Shown piece by piece: positions 53,881-63,787 of a stretch of 64,000 nt of DNA. The translations under genes were made by a program, and so were the position numbers. The first letter of the stretch is position 1. Every line of letters starts with the position of its first letter. Below the pieces are notes generated by a model. That model was not told where the DNA came from. It did not search any database and saw only the letters and a list, made by a program, of their open reading frames with translations. Origin of the DNA: Odontesthes bonariensis (lineage: Eukaryota; Chordata; Actinopteri; Atheriniformes; Atherinopsidae); assembly GCF_027942865.1 (NCBI RefSeq), contig NC_134507.1, forward strand, positions 39,776,797 to 39,840,796. The letters run 5' to 3'.

Positions 53881-56800
53881 AACTATAAGCTTTATAAAAA
53901 AGGAAAGTTTTAAGCCTGGTCTTAAAAGTGGAAAGGGTGTCTGCTTCCCGGACATTTACTGGCAGCTTATTCCACAATAGAGGGGCCTGATAACTGAAGG
54001 CTCTGCCTCCCATTCTACTTTTAGAAACTCTGGGAACCTCAAGTAAACCTGCAGTTTGGGAACGAAGTGCTCTGTTAGGAAAATATCTTACAATGAGATC
54101 TTTAAGATATGATGGAGCTCGGTCATTAAGAGCTTTATATGTAAGGAGAAGAATCTTAAATTCTATTCTGAATTTAACAGGGAGCCAATGAAGAGAAGCT
54201 AAAACTGGAGAAATATGATCTCTCCTGTTAGTTCTCATCAGAACTCTGGCTGCAGCATTTTGGATCAGCTGAAGGCTTTTCAGAGAATATGTGGGACAGC
54301 CCAATAATAAAGAATTACAGTAGTCCAATCTTGAAGTAACAAATGCATGGACTAGTTTTTCTGCATCACTCTGAGACAAGATGTTCCTAATTTTAACAAT
54401 ATTACGAAGATGAAAGAAGGCAGTCCTAGAAACCTGTTTTATATGCGAGTCAAATGATAAGTTCTGGTCAAAAATAACTCCAAGGTTCCTCACTGTAGAA
54501 CTAGAAGCCAAGGAAATACCATCTAGAGTAACTATATAGCTAGACAATTTCTCCCTGAAACGCTCAGGTCCAAAGATAACGACTTCAGTTTTGTCTGAAT
54601 TTAGAAGCAGACAGTTCTGAGTCATCCAGGTCTTTATGTCTTTAAGACATGCTTGTAGTCTGACCAACCTATTGGGTTCATCTGGTTTTATAGATAAGTA
54701 CAGCTGAGTATCATCAGCATAGCAATGGAAATTTATGCCATGCTGTCTAATAATGTTACCTAATGGAAGCATGTATAAAGTGAAAAGAATCGGTCCAAGC
54801 ACAGAACCCTGAGGAACTCCATGACTTACTCTGGTGTGTGAGGAAGATTCTTCATTTACAAGAACAAACTGAAATCTATCAGATAAATATGACTTAAACC
54901 AGCCTAATGCAGTTCCTTTAATCCCAATAACATGTTCAAGTCTGTGTAATAAGATACTGTGATCGACCGTATCAAATGCAGCACTGAGATCCAACAGGAC
55001 AAGCACAGACACAAGTCCGCTATCAGAGGCTAAGAGGAGATCATTGGTAACTTTCAGCAGTGCAGTTTCTGTGCTATGATGCACTCTGAATCCTGACTGA
55101 AACTCTTCAAACAGATTATTTCTGTGTAAGTGATCACAAAGCTGAGCTGCAACTATTTTTTCAAGAACTTTAGACATAAAAGGGAGATTGGATATAGGTC
55201 TATAATGAGCCAACACTTCTGAATCAAGAGTAGGTTTTTTAAGTAAAGGTTTAATTACAGCAACCTTAAAAGTCTGAGGTACATATCCTGTCAACAAAGA
55301 AAAATTGATCAAATCCAATATGGAAGTGTCAATTAAGGGGAAAACCTCCTTGAACAGTCTGGTTGGGATTGGGTCTAAAACACAAGTTGATGGTTTAGAA
55401 GAGACTATTGCTGTTGTTAGTTCAGAGAGATCAACTGGACAGAAGCCGTCTAAATATAAATCAGGTTCTAAAGATACTTCTAAAGCTGCTGTACTTGATG
55501 ATACATCAGTGATAATAGTGGGAAGGACTCCATCAATCTTCTCTCTGATAGAAACAATTTTATTGATAAAGAAGCTCATGAAATCATCACTGCTGAGAGT
55601 TAAAGGAATAACTGGCTCAGCAGAGCTCGGACTCTTAGTCAGACTGGCTACAGTGCTGAAAAGAAACCTGGGATTATTCTTATTCTCTTCTATCAATGAT
55701 GAATAATAAGCAGTTCTAGCTTTACGAAGGGCTTTCTTATACGTTATTAAACTATCTTTCCAGACTAACTGAGACTCTTCTAAATTAGAGGAACGCCACT
55801 GTCTCTCCAGCTTTCTTGCAGTCTGCTTTAAAGCACGCAGCTGTGAATTATACCAAGGAGCCAACCTCTTCTGACTGATTACCTTCCTTTTCAGAGGGGC
55901 AACATTGTCCAGTGCTGTACGCATTGAAACTATAGTGCTGTCAACAAGAGAGTCAAGTGCTGCTGGAGTAAAGTTTATGTAGTCGTCCTCTGTCATATCT
56001 GCACATGGCAGTGAAGAAAAGGATGATGGAATTAATTCTTTAAATCTGGTTACAGCCTCCTCTGATAGACACCTTCTATATGTAAATTTCTTCTCAGAAA
56101 CTGTATAGTCAAGTAATGTAAACTCAAAGGTTATCAGAAAATGGTCAGATAAGACAGGGTTATGAGGGAACACTGTTAACTGTTCACTCTCAATGCCATA
56201 AGTCAGCACAAGATCAAGGGTGTGATTAAGGCAGTGAGTCGGTCTGTGTACACTCTGAGAAAATCCAATAGAGTCCAATATAGAATTAAAGTTCATATTC
56301 AGGCTGTCATTTTCAACATCTACATGAATATTAAAGTCACCCACAACAATGACTTTATCTGTACTCAGCACTAACTGGGATAAAAACTCTGAGAATTCAG
56401 ACAGAAACTCAGAATAAGGGCCAGGTGGACGATACACAACAACAAACACAAGAGGTTTCTGTGATTTCCACTTTGCGTGGGAAAAACTGAGAATCACAGA
56501 TTCAAAAGAGCTCAAACTAATCTTGGGTCTGGGACTGATTAGTAACCCTGATCTGAAGATAGCTGCCACTCCTCCTCCTCTGCCTGTGGTTCGAGGAACG
56601 TGAACATTTAAACAGTCAGAGGGAGTTGCTTCATTAATGCTAACATGATCCTCCTGTTTCAGCCAGGTTTCTGTAAGACTAAATATATCAATATGATGAT
56701 CACAAATCAACTCATTCACTAACAGAGACTTGGAAAGGAGAGATCTGATATTCAGCAAACCACATTTAATAGTTTGATGTTTTTGTTCAGTTAAAGTTTT

Positions 56801-56914
56801 TGTTTTAATAATTTCTTTTTGCACAAGAGGATTTGCTCCTTTTGTGTTAATCGATTGGGTGGGTAGCAGCAGGTGGGAAGCTGCAGAGAAGTGTGTAAGA
56901 CTACAACTCTGCAT
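53879..56914 (-). CDS. L2-type ORF2 (endonuclease and reverse transcriptase), intact
   Basis: 1011 codons, open. The N-terminal APE endonuclease has [14 protein letters not shown] and [10 protein letters not shown] (Asn, Glu, Asp sites) and ends with LSDHFLITF. The RT follows with [60 protein letters not shown] and YADD. The C-terminus has [20 protein letters not shown], typical of L2/CR1-type elements. The intact frame shows a young insertion, younger than Keno B. Jockey superfamily is firm; L2 clade is likely. Confidence 0.88.
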   Translation of the reverse strand: MQSCSLTHFSAASHLLLPTQSINTKGANPLVQKEIIKTKTLTEQKHQTIKCGLLNIRSLLSKSLLVNELICDHHIDIFSLTETWLKQEDHVSINEATPSDCLNVHVPRTTGRGGGVAAIFRSGLLISPRPKISLSSFESVILSFSHAKWKSQKPLVFVVVYRPPGPYSEFLSEFSEFLSQLVLSTDKVIVVGDFNIHVDVENDSLNMNFNSILDSIGFSQSVHRPTHCLNHTLDLVLTYGIESEQLTVFPHNPVLSDHFLITFEFTLLDYTVSEKKFTYRRCLSEEAVTRFKELIPSSFSSLPCADMTEDDYINFTPAALDSLVDSTIVSMRTALDNVAPLKRKVISQKRLAPWYNSQLRALKQTARKLERQWRSSNLEESQLVWKDSLITYKKALRKARTAYYSSLIEENKNNPRFLFSTVASLTKSPSSAEPVIPLTLSSDDFMSFFINKIVSIREKIDGVLPTIITDVSSSTAALEVSLEPDLYLDGFCPVDLSELTTAIVSSKPSTCVLDPIPTRLFKEVFPLIDTSILDLINFSLLTGYVPQTFKVAVIKPLLKKPTLDSEVLAHYRPISNLPFMSKVLEKIVAAQLCDHLHRNNLFEEFQSGFRVHHSTETALLKVTNDLLLASDSGLVSVLVLLDLSAAFDTVDHSILLHRLEHVIGIKGTALGWFKSYLSDRFQFVLVNEESSSHTRVSHGVPQGSVLGPILFTLYMLPLGNIIRQHGINFHCYADDTQLYLSIKPDEPNRLVRLQACLKDIKTWMTQNCLLLNSDKTEVVIFGPERFREKLSSYIVTLDGISLASSSTVRNLGVIFDQNLSFDSHIKQVSRTAFFHLRNIVKIRNILSQSDAEKLVHAFVTSRLDYCNSLLLGCPTYSLKSLQLIQNAAARVLMRTNRRDHISPVLASLHWLPVKFRIEFKILLLTYKALNDRAPSYLKDLIVRYFPNRALRSQTAGLLEVPRVSKSRMGGRAFSYQAPLLWNKLPVNVREADTLSTFKTRLKTFLFYKAYS

Positions 56915-56989
56915 CCTGGTCTGAGCCCTGGGTTGTCATGTTTTAGGGTGGCAAATAAATTCGTCCATATTTCTAGAACAAGGAATTTG

Positions 56990-57800
56990 CTGGTAAGTGT
57001 AATCGGTCTCCAATTCTTCAAGTCAGTCTTGTCTTTTTTTTTGTGAAGAAGAGTCACTATCCCTGCTCTAAAACTGTCAGGAAGTTGGTCAAGTTGCTCA
57101 AATTCCATAAAAACAGTAAACAAGTCAGGTGCTAAAATATCCCAAAAGGTCAAATAAAATTCTACGGGAAGTCCATCTTGTCCTGGGGACTTCCCTTTCT
57201 TAAAATTTGTAAAACATTTATTTAACTCTGAAATTGTAAAATCTTGGGTTAAAAGCACACTGTCTTTTACTGTTTTTTCTATGAAATTTAAAACTTCTGT
57301 CATGGTGTCCATTTCAACAGGTTTTTGTTCGTACAGTTCACGATAAAATTGTTCAACAGCTTGTTTAATTTCTTCCATTGAATCAACTGTGCACCTGTTC
57401 TCTTTTGTTAGCTTTAAAATGCCCCCCCCTTTATTCACAATTTTCTTAAAAAAATACCTTGTGCACTTCTCTCCTTCCTCTATTTCTCGTTCCCTGCTTC
57501 TTAAAATGACACCCTTACTTTTAATATCTGCTAAAATCGACATCTCTGTTTTCACTTGTTTAATTTCATCATTAAAATCCATCCCTTGTTGGTTTAATTT
57601 AAAATAGCGCTGTAGTCGCTTCTGCAGTCCCATCATGCGTCTGTTTTCCCTATTCTTTTTTCTCCTACCTGCCTGTCTAAAGAAAGTCTGGGTTTTTTCC
57701 TTCACCATTTCCCACCAGTGTGCACGTGTATCGTAAAAGTCTTGAAGGGTCTGCCACTCGTGGTACTGCTCCCGGTACTGACTAACTATTTCATCTTCTT
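56990..57800 (-). pseudogene. Keno copy B ORF2, RT N-terminal part
   Basis: Encodes MVKEKTQTFFRQ to DLKNWRPITL. It runs into a 305-bp gap and the L2 element at 56978. Joined to the endonuclease by a one-base insertion (A-run at about 57806) shared with copy C. Confidence 0.87.
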
Positions 57801-58592
57801 TTAAAAAGGGAGCAGTTTAGTTTCCACAGACCACTTCCGGAAGTCACACCCGAAGAGAGTGATAGGGTGCAGGAAAGCATTAGGTGATCGGAAAAGAAAA
57901 CGGGGGTCAATCTAGCATCGGTTGGTGGGCAGTCCCGTGTAAAAAGGTAGTCTATACGAGAGGCTCTGGTGCCATCACCACTGAACCAGGTGAAGCCCTC
58001 CTCTCTGGGATGCATGGTTTTAAAACAGTCCTGAAGTTTAAAATCCTTGCAAATGCCCTGTAATAAAACCGATGTTTTGTCAACTTTAAAAAATTCCCCT
58101 GCTCTTTTTCTGTCACTCCTGCTTAAAATACAGTTAAAATCACCCCCTAAAACTAGTGGTGCCCTACCTAGCATGTGGGACTGCAGGTCTTCTAAAAGGT
58201 CATACCGGTCATTTTTTTTCGTTAAAGCCATAAATATTTAAGAGGTTAAAATCTTGTCCCATAAAAGTCAAATGTGCTAAAAGTGCCCGTCCGTCTCTCA
58301 CCACAGTGCTGCCCTTCACCAGAACCTGAGGGTTTTTGATTAAAATGGCCACTCCATCATTTTTGTTTTGGTTGGATCCACTCCACAATGATGTCTGCGG
58401 CCACATCTCCTCCCACTGTCTGTAGTGCTTTAAAAACGGTAGGCCGCATTCCTGTATTAAAAGAACATCTGACTTAAAAGAACTAAGAAAGGATAAAACA
58501 CTCTGGGCTCTAACTTTCGCCTTTACACTTCTCACATTAATAGTTGAGAGAGTGAGTGTCATGAGTATGGTTAAAAACAACAGGTATGACAT
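57791..58592 (-). pseudogene. Keno copy B ORF2, endonuclease part
   Basis: APE-type endonuclease from MSYLLFLTILMTLTLSTINV (58592), with LIQECGL, GGDFNC, ASRIDYLF and SDHLML. An 8-T run near 58213 (7 T in copies A and C) shifts the frame. The start is 49 bp after the ORF1 stop. Confidence 0.88.
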
Positions 58593-58641
58593 CTTAAAAG
58601 ACTAAATGAGGGTTAAAACATTTAAAATGTCTTAAAAGCAG

Positions 58642-59952
58642 TTATGTAATTTCTTGTGAATGGAGCTCTTCCTTCACTTCTACAGGTGAGAGGCGAGGGT
58701 GTTGAGCTCTATTCCCCGGTCGGACTCTGGGGGTTGGCCTCTGTTGCAAGGTTTTGTTAAACTTTGAGTCTCTAGGGGTTGATTGCAGAACTACATTTAA
58801 AAAAGAGACCTCATTTGGTGAATTGGAGGGGAAGACTCTGGGCTCCTCCACAGATGAACTGTCTGAGTTAGTCCCAGCTCTTCCCCTCTTCTCTGAGACT
58901 ATAGGAGAATCAGAGGACAATTCTGATGCAAGCCTCTTTGTTTGCTGGGCATCTGGGAGGGAGGCATCCTCGCTGTCATCGTGTGATTGGACTTCTTCAC
59001 ATTCTGAACTAGCTCCGCCTTCTGCCTGCACCACCTCCTCCTCCTCTCCAGAACTCTCCATTGGTGGGGGTGTAGCAGGCCCCTCCCCCTCCTCGGCCTC
59101 ACCTGACTGCTGTCCACCATTCAGGGATTTTTGCAGGAAGTTTGAATTTTCCAGCCCAGCTGTTTCAAGTAGCTCGTTAACTGCCTCGGTCTGCCCTCCA
59201 TTTCCTTCTCGCGTTTTTTTGGATTTCAATTTGTTGGCAAAGGATTTTGGGATATCTCTGAAGAGGTGGTTTGATTCTCCACAGAGATTGCACTTTCTGC
59301 CATTTGTACACTCTTCGAAGGTGTGACCGATTCCTCTACATTTGCCACAAAACATCTTCGTGCAGGCCTCCACCAGGTGCCCATGCTCCCCACATTTGCG
59401 GCAGAGTTTGGGCTGTCCCTGGTAGTGGATGTAACCTCTGTTTTCTCCCAAGACAATCATTGATGGGAGATGTTTCAGGCCCTGGAAGCCCTGGGGGTCT
59501 TGCCATTGTTGGATGGGGACCCTCCAGGCGCAGTTCCAGATGCCATCAACATCCCTCACCTTCATTGCCTGGCCTTTAACAGTGCAGAATCTTCCCAATC
59601 ATATACAGATATCTTCTGTGTTCACCATTTCATTGACCATTCTGACAATTACTGTCTTCAGAGTATTGTCAGTAAGTTTCTCAACAGTAAACGCAGAAAA
59701 CTGGGCTTGCACATTACCAAATCTCATCCAAAACTCCAGCAGCAAAGCTGCAGTGCGAAAACTTACATCGAAACCTTTGTTAAAAGGCAATGACAGGATG
59801 CAATTCAAATCGTCTGGCTTGAAGTTCAATATGTTTTGAATTAGCTTCCGAGAGAAGTCCAATCTGGACATCTCTATGAGCTTTCCATCTTTTTCTTTAA
59901 ATAAAAATCTAGCGCTGTGGTGCCTCCTCATGCCAGCATAGTTTGCCGACAT
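58642..59952 (-). pseudogene. Keno copy B ORF1, one stop
   Basis: Begins [16 protein letters not shown]. One in-frame TGA where copy A has TGG (near 59599) splits it. The second half has CCHC knuckles [14 protein letters not shown] and [14 protein letters not shown] and a third in which the last Cys is altered. The acidic Ser/Glu-rich C-terminus follows. Role: RNA binding in the retrotransposition particle. Confidence 0.88.
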
Positions 59953-59975
59953 GATGGAGGCACCACAAACAGTTT

Positions 59976-60024
59976 ATAAGAACAGATACTACACTTGATC
60001 TTAGCCAAAAGGCCGAGAAGCGAT
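59976..60024 (-). pseudogene. RNU2: U2 snRNA 5' half (nt 1-49), Keno B target
   Basis: Perfect U2 start with the branch-point region GTGTAGTATC and the target ATCTGTTCTTAT, after which Keno copy B begins. Has its own promoter upstream, so a U2-led transcript into Keno is expected. Confidence 0.95.
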
Positions 60025-60319
60025 AACCCTCCACTGTTTCACGTCCGAGCGCCCTTCCTGGCACAATGCGCACTTGTGGCGGTGCTCTTTTTTTGCCTAC
60101 AAAGCGTCACTTTGCACCTCCGCCCACCCGCTGCAGTGAGCACTCTTCAGCCGTTTCAGATGGTACAACTTTGCACTCCCGCCCGCTCCACTGAGCACCA
60201 TTCAAACAACAATTTAGCGCTCCAGCTTTGAACATGGGCACGGTCTCAACAAATAAGGTGACTCTACTCCGAGAAGTCACTTGGCACAGCAAGAAGATTT
60301 CCTTTGCACAGACAGAATG
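60025..60319 (-). promoter_or_regulatory. U2 upstream region between U5 and U2
   Basis: The only U2 promoter in the window, about 295 bp between the U5 3' end and the U2 start. The PSE lies at 60070-60087; the distal part should hold the enhancer and the U5 3' box. Confidence 0.6.
60070..60087 (-). promoter_or_regulatory. U2 proximal sequence element
   Basis: Minus-strand AGCACCGCCACAAGTGCG starts 63 bp before the U2 start and shares the CACCG core with U1 and U5. Confidence 0.6.
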
Positions 60320-60438
60320 GGCTTCACCCGCAAAGGTAAAGCCTTCCAAAAATAGAAACAACTCATTAATGTTGCTCTCCACGGAAGTCTTTAGTAAAAG
60401 GCGAAAGACTTGTACGTTATGAAGAGAAACCAGAGTAC
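60320..60438 (-). ncRNA. RNU5: U5 snRNA copy 3, intact
   Basis: 119 nt from GTACTCTGG. Loop I CGCCTTTTACTAAAGACTT, Sm site ATTTTTGG and an intact 3' stem-loop GGCTTTACC...GGTGAAGCC. The best U5 in the window and the reference for the altered plus-strand copies. Start could be six bases earlier (ATACTCGTACTCTGG). Confidence 0.92.
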
Positions 60439-60744
60439 GAGTATTTGACACTGCGGGAGCAGTGCATCAGGCTAGTTGGCATAGCCACCTTCCCCACGGT
60501 GAGCTTTGCTTGGTTGAGACGCTGGCTCCTCGGCCGACCAGGTAGGAACAATCGGGCCCTATTCAATGGCTGCTTTGTCTTTTACTCTGTGCAAAAGACT
60601 AGGGGTGTTGAGGCTTTGTTCTGACCGCTCATTGGGTGTAGAGGTTTTTTTCAAGCAATTCTCCCAGTCGGCCCAATCCCAAAGCCATCTCAAAGTGGAG
60701 TTCACTTTCACTCTCTTTTTTCGCAGACTAAAAGCCAGAGTTTT
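60439..60744 (-). other. U5 upstream region, inverted copy
   Basis: Reverse complement of 42922-43225, high identity. Carries the U5 PSE. No gene seen. Confidence 0.55.
60484..60503 (-). promoter_or_regulatory. U5 proximal sequence element, copy 3
   Basis: Minus-strand CTCACCGTGGGGAAGGTGGC, 65 bp before the U5 start; identical to copy 1. Confidence 0.65.
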
Positions 60745-60822
60745 ATCTCAGAAGCTAAGCAGAGTCGGGCCTGGTTAGTACTTGGATGGGAGACCGCCTG
60801 GGAATACCAGGTGCTGTAAGCC
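60745..60822 (+). pseudogene. Partial 5S rRNA, inverted
   Basis: 5S nt about 43-119 on the plus strand, mirror of 42845-42921 and slightly better preserved. Keeps the internal control region, followed by TTTTGG rather than a clean terminator. Confidence 0.88.
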
Positions 60823-61049
60823 TTTTGGCTTCTCCAGGCGCATACAGTTTGACTGCGTCAAATGCAAAGGCAGTCCCTGTTTGACGTTTTGGAACTGCTC
60901 CTTTGTCAGGACAAAGTTAAATGTATGAGGATCAAAGGCAACAATGACCTGGGACATCTTAGCAGATCCAGGATCAGCAAGATGGATCACAGGGTGATCA
61001 ACAGATGTTTCAACAAAAGACATGCAGAGAGAAGAGACGAGAGAAAAAT
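60823..61049 (-). other. Spacer between partial 5S and 5S, inverted copy
   Basis: Mirror of 42624-42844, with the same open frame on the minus strand (DHPVIHLADPGSAKMSQ). Differences include Gly-Phe-Val to Ala-Phe-Asp. No protein recognised. Confidence 0.4.
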
Positions 61050-61167
61050 GCTTACAGCACCTGGTATTCCCAAGCGGTCTCCCATCCAAGTACTAACCAG
61101 GCCCGACCCTGCTTGGCTTCCGAGTTCGGACGAGATCGGGCGTGTTCAGGGCGGTGTGGCCGTAAGC
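61050..61167 (-). rRNA. 5S rRNA gene
   Basis: 118-bp 5S, minus strand, matching the expected vertebrate 5S (CGTCCGAACTCGGAAGCCAA and GGTTAGTACTTGGATGGGAG), with TTTTTC terminator. Looks the most typical of the three. Confidence 0.96.
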
Positions 61168-61272
61168 CACAGTCCCTGTGACAAATATGTGTTACATAGG
61201 TGCTGGAACCATACGTTTCCCCTATTTTACCAGAGAGTTGGCTTGAGAGGCTGATGTTGAGCCTGCACGTCG
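61168..61272 (-). other. 5S upstream spacer, cut by Keno C
   Basis: Matches the 5S upstream spacer at 50197-50301 to the point CGTCGA, where Keno copy C starts without a U2 half. Confidence 0.6.
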
Positions 61273-62937
61273 ATAAAAATAGAACTGATTAGTAAAAGCA
61301 AAGGTAAAATCACGGCTTTGATGATTAAAACCTTTCCTTCAATGGTCAGTCCTCTAAGTCCCCAGTGTCCTAGTCTTTGCTTTACTTTCCCTACCACGTC
61401 TGGCCAGTTTGATGTCCCTCCCCCTTCCTTGTCAAAATTAATCCCCAGTATTTTCTGTTTTGTCTGGGTTATAGTCACGGGGAGTCCTGTTGTCTCAGTC
61501 GCTGTCCATGGCCCATAAAATTGGGCTTGGGTCTTGTTTCTGTTTAGTTTTGCCCCAGAGGCCCGTCCATACCAGTCGGTCAAGTCCAGAGTCCTATTGA
61601 TAGATAATAGGTCTGTACATAAAATGTTCACGTCGTCCATATATAAAACACACTTTGTCGATAGTCCCCCGCTCCCCGGGACTCTCACCCCATTGATTCG
61701 GTGGTCCCTTCTCAAGCTCTGTGCCAGTGGTTCCACACAGATGATGTAGAGGAGGGCAGATAACGGACAACCCTGACGGACACCGCAGTGGATGTTTACT
61801 GCTTTTGTCAGATGCCCGTTAACAAGGAATTTGCTGGTAATGCCCCGGTACAGCAGACCCACCCAAGCTATAAACCTTTCTGGGAACCCCATTTTTGGCA
61901 GTACCTGGAAAAGGTACTGGTGCGAGACCCGATCAAAGGCTTTCTCAAAGTCTAAATTTAGGACTGCTAGCCGAATGTTTCTGTCTCTCGCATAACAGAT
62001 GGTGTCTCGGATCAGTACGAGGCTGTCGGTTATCTTCCTCCCCGGGATGGCACAGGCTTGATCCGGGTGAATCAGGTCTTCTAAAAACAAGGACATACGT
62101 GAGGCTAAAAGTTTACTAAAAAGTTTACAGTCAAAGTTTAAAAGTGTAATCGGTCTCCAATTCTTCAAGTCAGTCTTGTCTTTTTTTTTGTGAAGAAGAG
62201 TCACTATCCCTGCTCTAAAACTGTCAGGAAGTCGGTCAAGTTGCTCAAATTCCATAAAAACAGTAAACAAGTCAGGTGCTAAAATATCCCAAAAGGTCAA
62301 ATAAAATTCTACGGGAAGTCCATCTTGTCCTGGGGACTTCCCTTTCTTAAAATTTGTAAAACATTTATTTAACTCTGAAATTGTAAAATCTTGGGTTAAA
62401 AGCACACTGTCTTTTACTGTTTTTTCTATGAAATTTAAAACTTCTTTCATGGTGTCCATTTCAACAGGTTTTTGTTCGTACAGTTCACGATAAAATTGTT
62501 CAACAGCTTGTTTAATTTCTTCCATTGTATCAACTGTGCACCCGTTCTCTTTTGTTAGCTTTAAAATGGCCCCCCCTTTATTCACAATTTTCTTAAAAAA
62601 ATACCTTGTGCACTTCTCTCCTTCCTCTATTTCTCGTTCCCTGCTTCTTAAAATGACACCCTTACTTTTAATATCTGCTAAAATCGACATCTCTGTTTTC
62701 ACTTGTTTAATTTCATCATTAAAATCCATCCCTTGTTGGTTTAATTTAAAATAGCGCTGTAGTCGCTTCTGCAGTCCCATCATGCGTCTGTTTTCCCTAT
62801 TCTTTTTTCTCCTACCTGCCTGTCTAAAGAAAGTCTGGGTCTTTTCCTTCACCATTTCCCACCAGTGTGCACGTGTATCGTAAAAGTCTTGAAGGGTCTG
62901 CCACTCGTGGTACTGCTCCCGGTACTGACTAACTATT
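61273..62937 (-). pseudogene. Keno copy C ORF2, RT part
   Basis: RT motifs KSPGQDGLPVEFYLTF, LLHKKKDKTDLKNWRPITLL, LNLDFEKAFDRVSH, CGVRQGCPLSALLY and VLYMDD are all present. The one-base A insertion near 62950 separates it from the endonuclease frame. No natural C-terminus. Confidence 0.9.
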
Positions 62938-63738
62938 TCATCTTCTTTTAAAAAGGGAGCAGTTTAGTTTCCACAGACCACTTCCGGAAGTCACACCCGA
63001 AGAGAGTGACAGGGTGCAGGAAAGCATTAGGTGATCAGAAAAGAAAACGGGGGTCAATCTAGCATCGGTTGGTGGGCAGTCCCGTGTAAAAAGGTAATCT
63101 ATACGAGAGGCTCTGGTGCCATCACCACTGAACCAGGTGAAGCCCTCCTCTCTGGGATGCATGGTTTTAAAACAGTCCTGAAGTTTAAAATCCTTGCATA
63201 TGCCCTGTAATAAAACCGATGTTTTGTCAACTTTAAAAAATTCCCCTGCTCTTTTTCTGTCACTCCTGCTTAAAATACAGTTAAAATCACCCCCTAAAAC
63301 TAGTGGTGCCCTACCTAGCATGTGGGACTGCAGGTCTTCTAAAAGGTCATACCGGTCATTTTTTTCGTTAAAGCCATAAATATTTAAGAGGTTAAAATCT
63401 TGTCCCATAAAAGTCAAATGTGCTAAAAGTGCCCGTCCGTCTCTCACCACAGTGCTGCCCTTCACCAGAACCTGAGGGTTTTTGATTAAAATGGCCACTC
63501 CATCATTTTTGTTTTGGTTGGATCCACTCCACAATGATGTCTGTGGCCACATCTCCTCCCACTGTCTGTAGTGCTTTAAAAACGGTAGGCCGCATTCCTG
63601 TATTAAAAGAACATCTGACTTAAAAGAACTAAGAAAGGATAAAACACTCTGGGCTCTAACTTTCGACTTTACACTTCTCACATTAATAGTTGAGAGAGTG
63701 AGTGTCATGAGTATGGTTAAAAACAACAGGTATGACAT
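62938..63738 (-). pseudogene. Keno copy C ORF2, endonuclease part
   Basis: 266 codons, unbroken from MSYLLFLTILMTL to the shared frameshift (NCSLFKRR then stop). APE-type endonuclease residues all present (INVRS, LIQEC, GGDFNC, SDHLML). The endonuclease of this family is what selects the U2 target. Confidence 0.9.
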
Positions 63739-63787
63739 CTTAAAAGACTAAAAGAGGGTTAAAACATTTAAAATGTCTTAAAAGCAG

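Larger units (their letters stand above)
52717..56978 (-). mobile_element. L2-type LINE nested in Keno B
   Basis: Minus-strand non-LTR element: one long ORF with endonuclease and RT, a 3' UTR of about 1.1 kb, and a 3' tail TATATAAATAAAAATGAATT then (AATTG)-type repeats, as in fish L2/Maui elements. AACA occurs on both sides of the insertion. The 5' end has no ORF1, so probably 5'-truncated. Right of it, Keno resumes at AACAAGGAATTTGC for 20 bp and then skips 305 bp. Confidence 0.82.
50715..59975 (-). mobile_element. Keno-like LINE copy B (Tx1 group) in U2
   Basis: Complete at both ends apart from a short 5' UTR (24 bp before ORF1). ORF1 58642-59952; ORF2 split into endonuclease, RT and C-terminal parts over 51102-58592; 3' UTR to 50715 ending AATAAATTTTTTCAAAAG. 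The 12-bp duplication ATCTGTTCTTAT of U2 flanks it. This U2 target and the three-CCHC ORF1 fit the Keno family of the Tx1 group. An L2-type LINE (52717-56978) sits in the RT region, next to a 305-bp deletion relative to copy C. Not active. Confidence 0.92.

Noticed and set aside
55305-55706. Plus-strand 133-codon frame within the L2 element
   Set aside because: Shadow of the intact 1011-codon ORF on the minus strand.
56791-57000. Frame joining Keno RT to L2 5' sequence as a fusion protein
   Set aside because: It only reflects the insertion junction and has no independent support.
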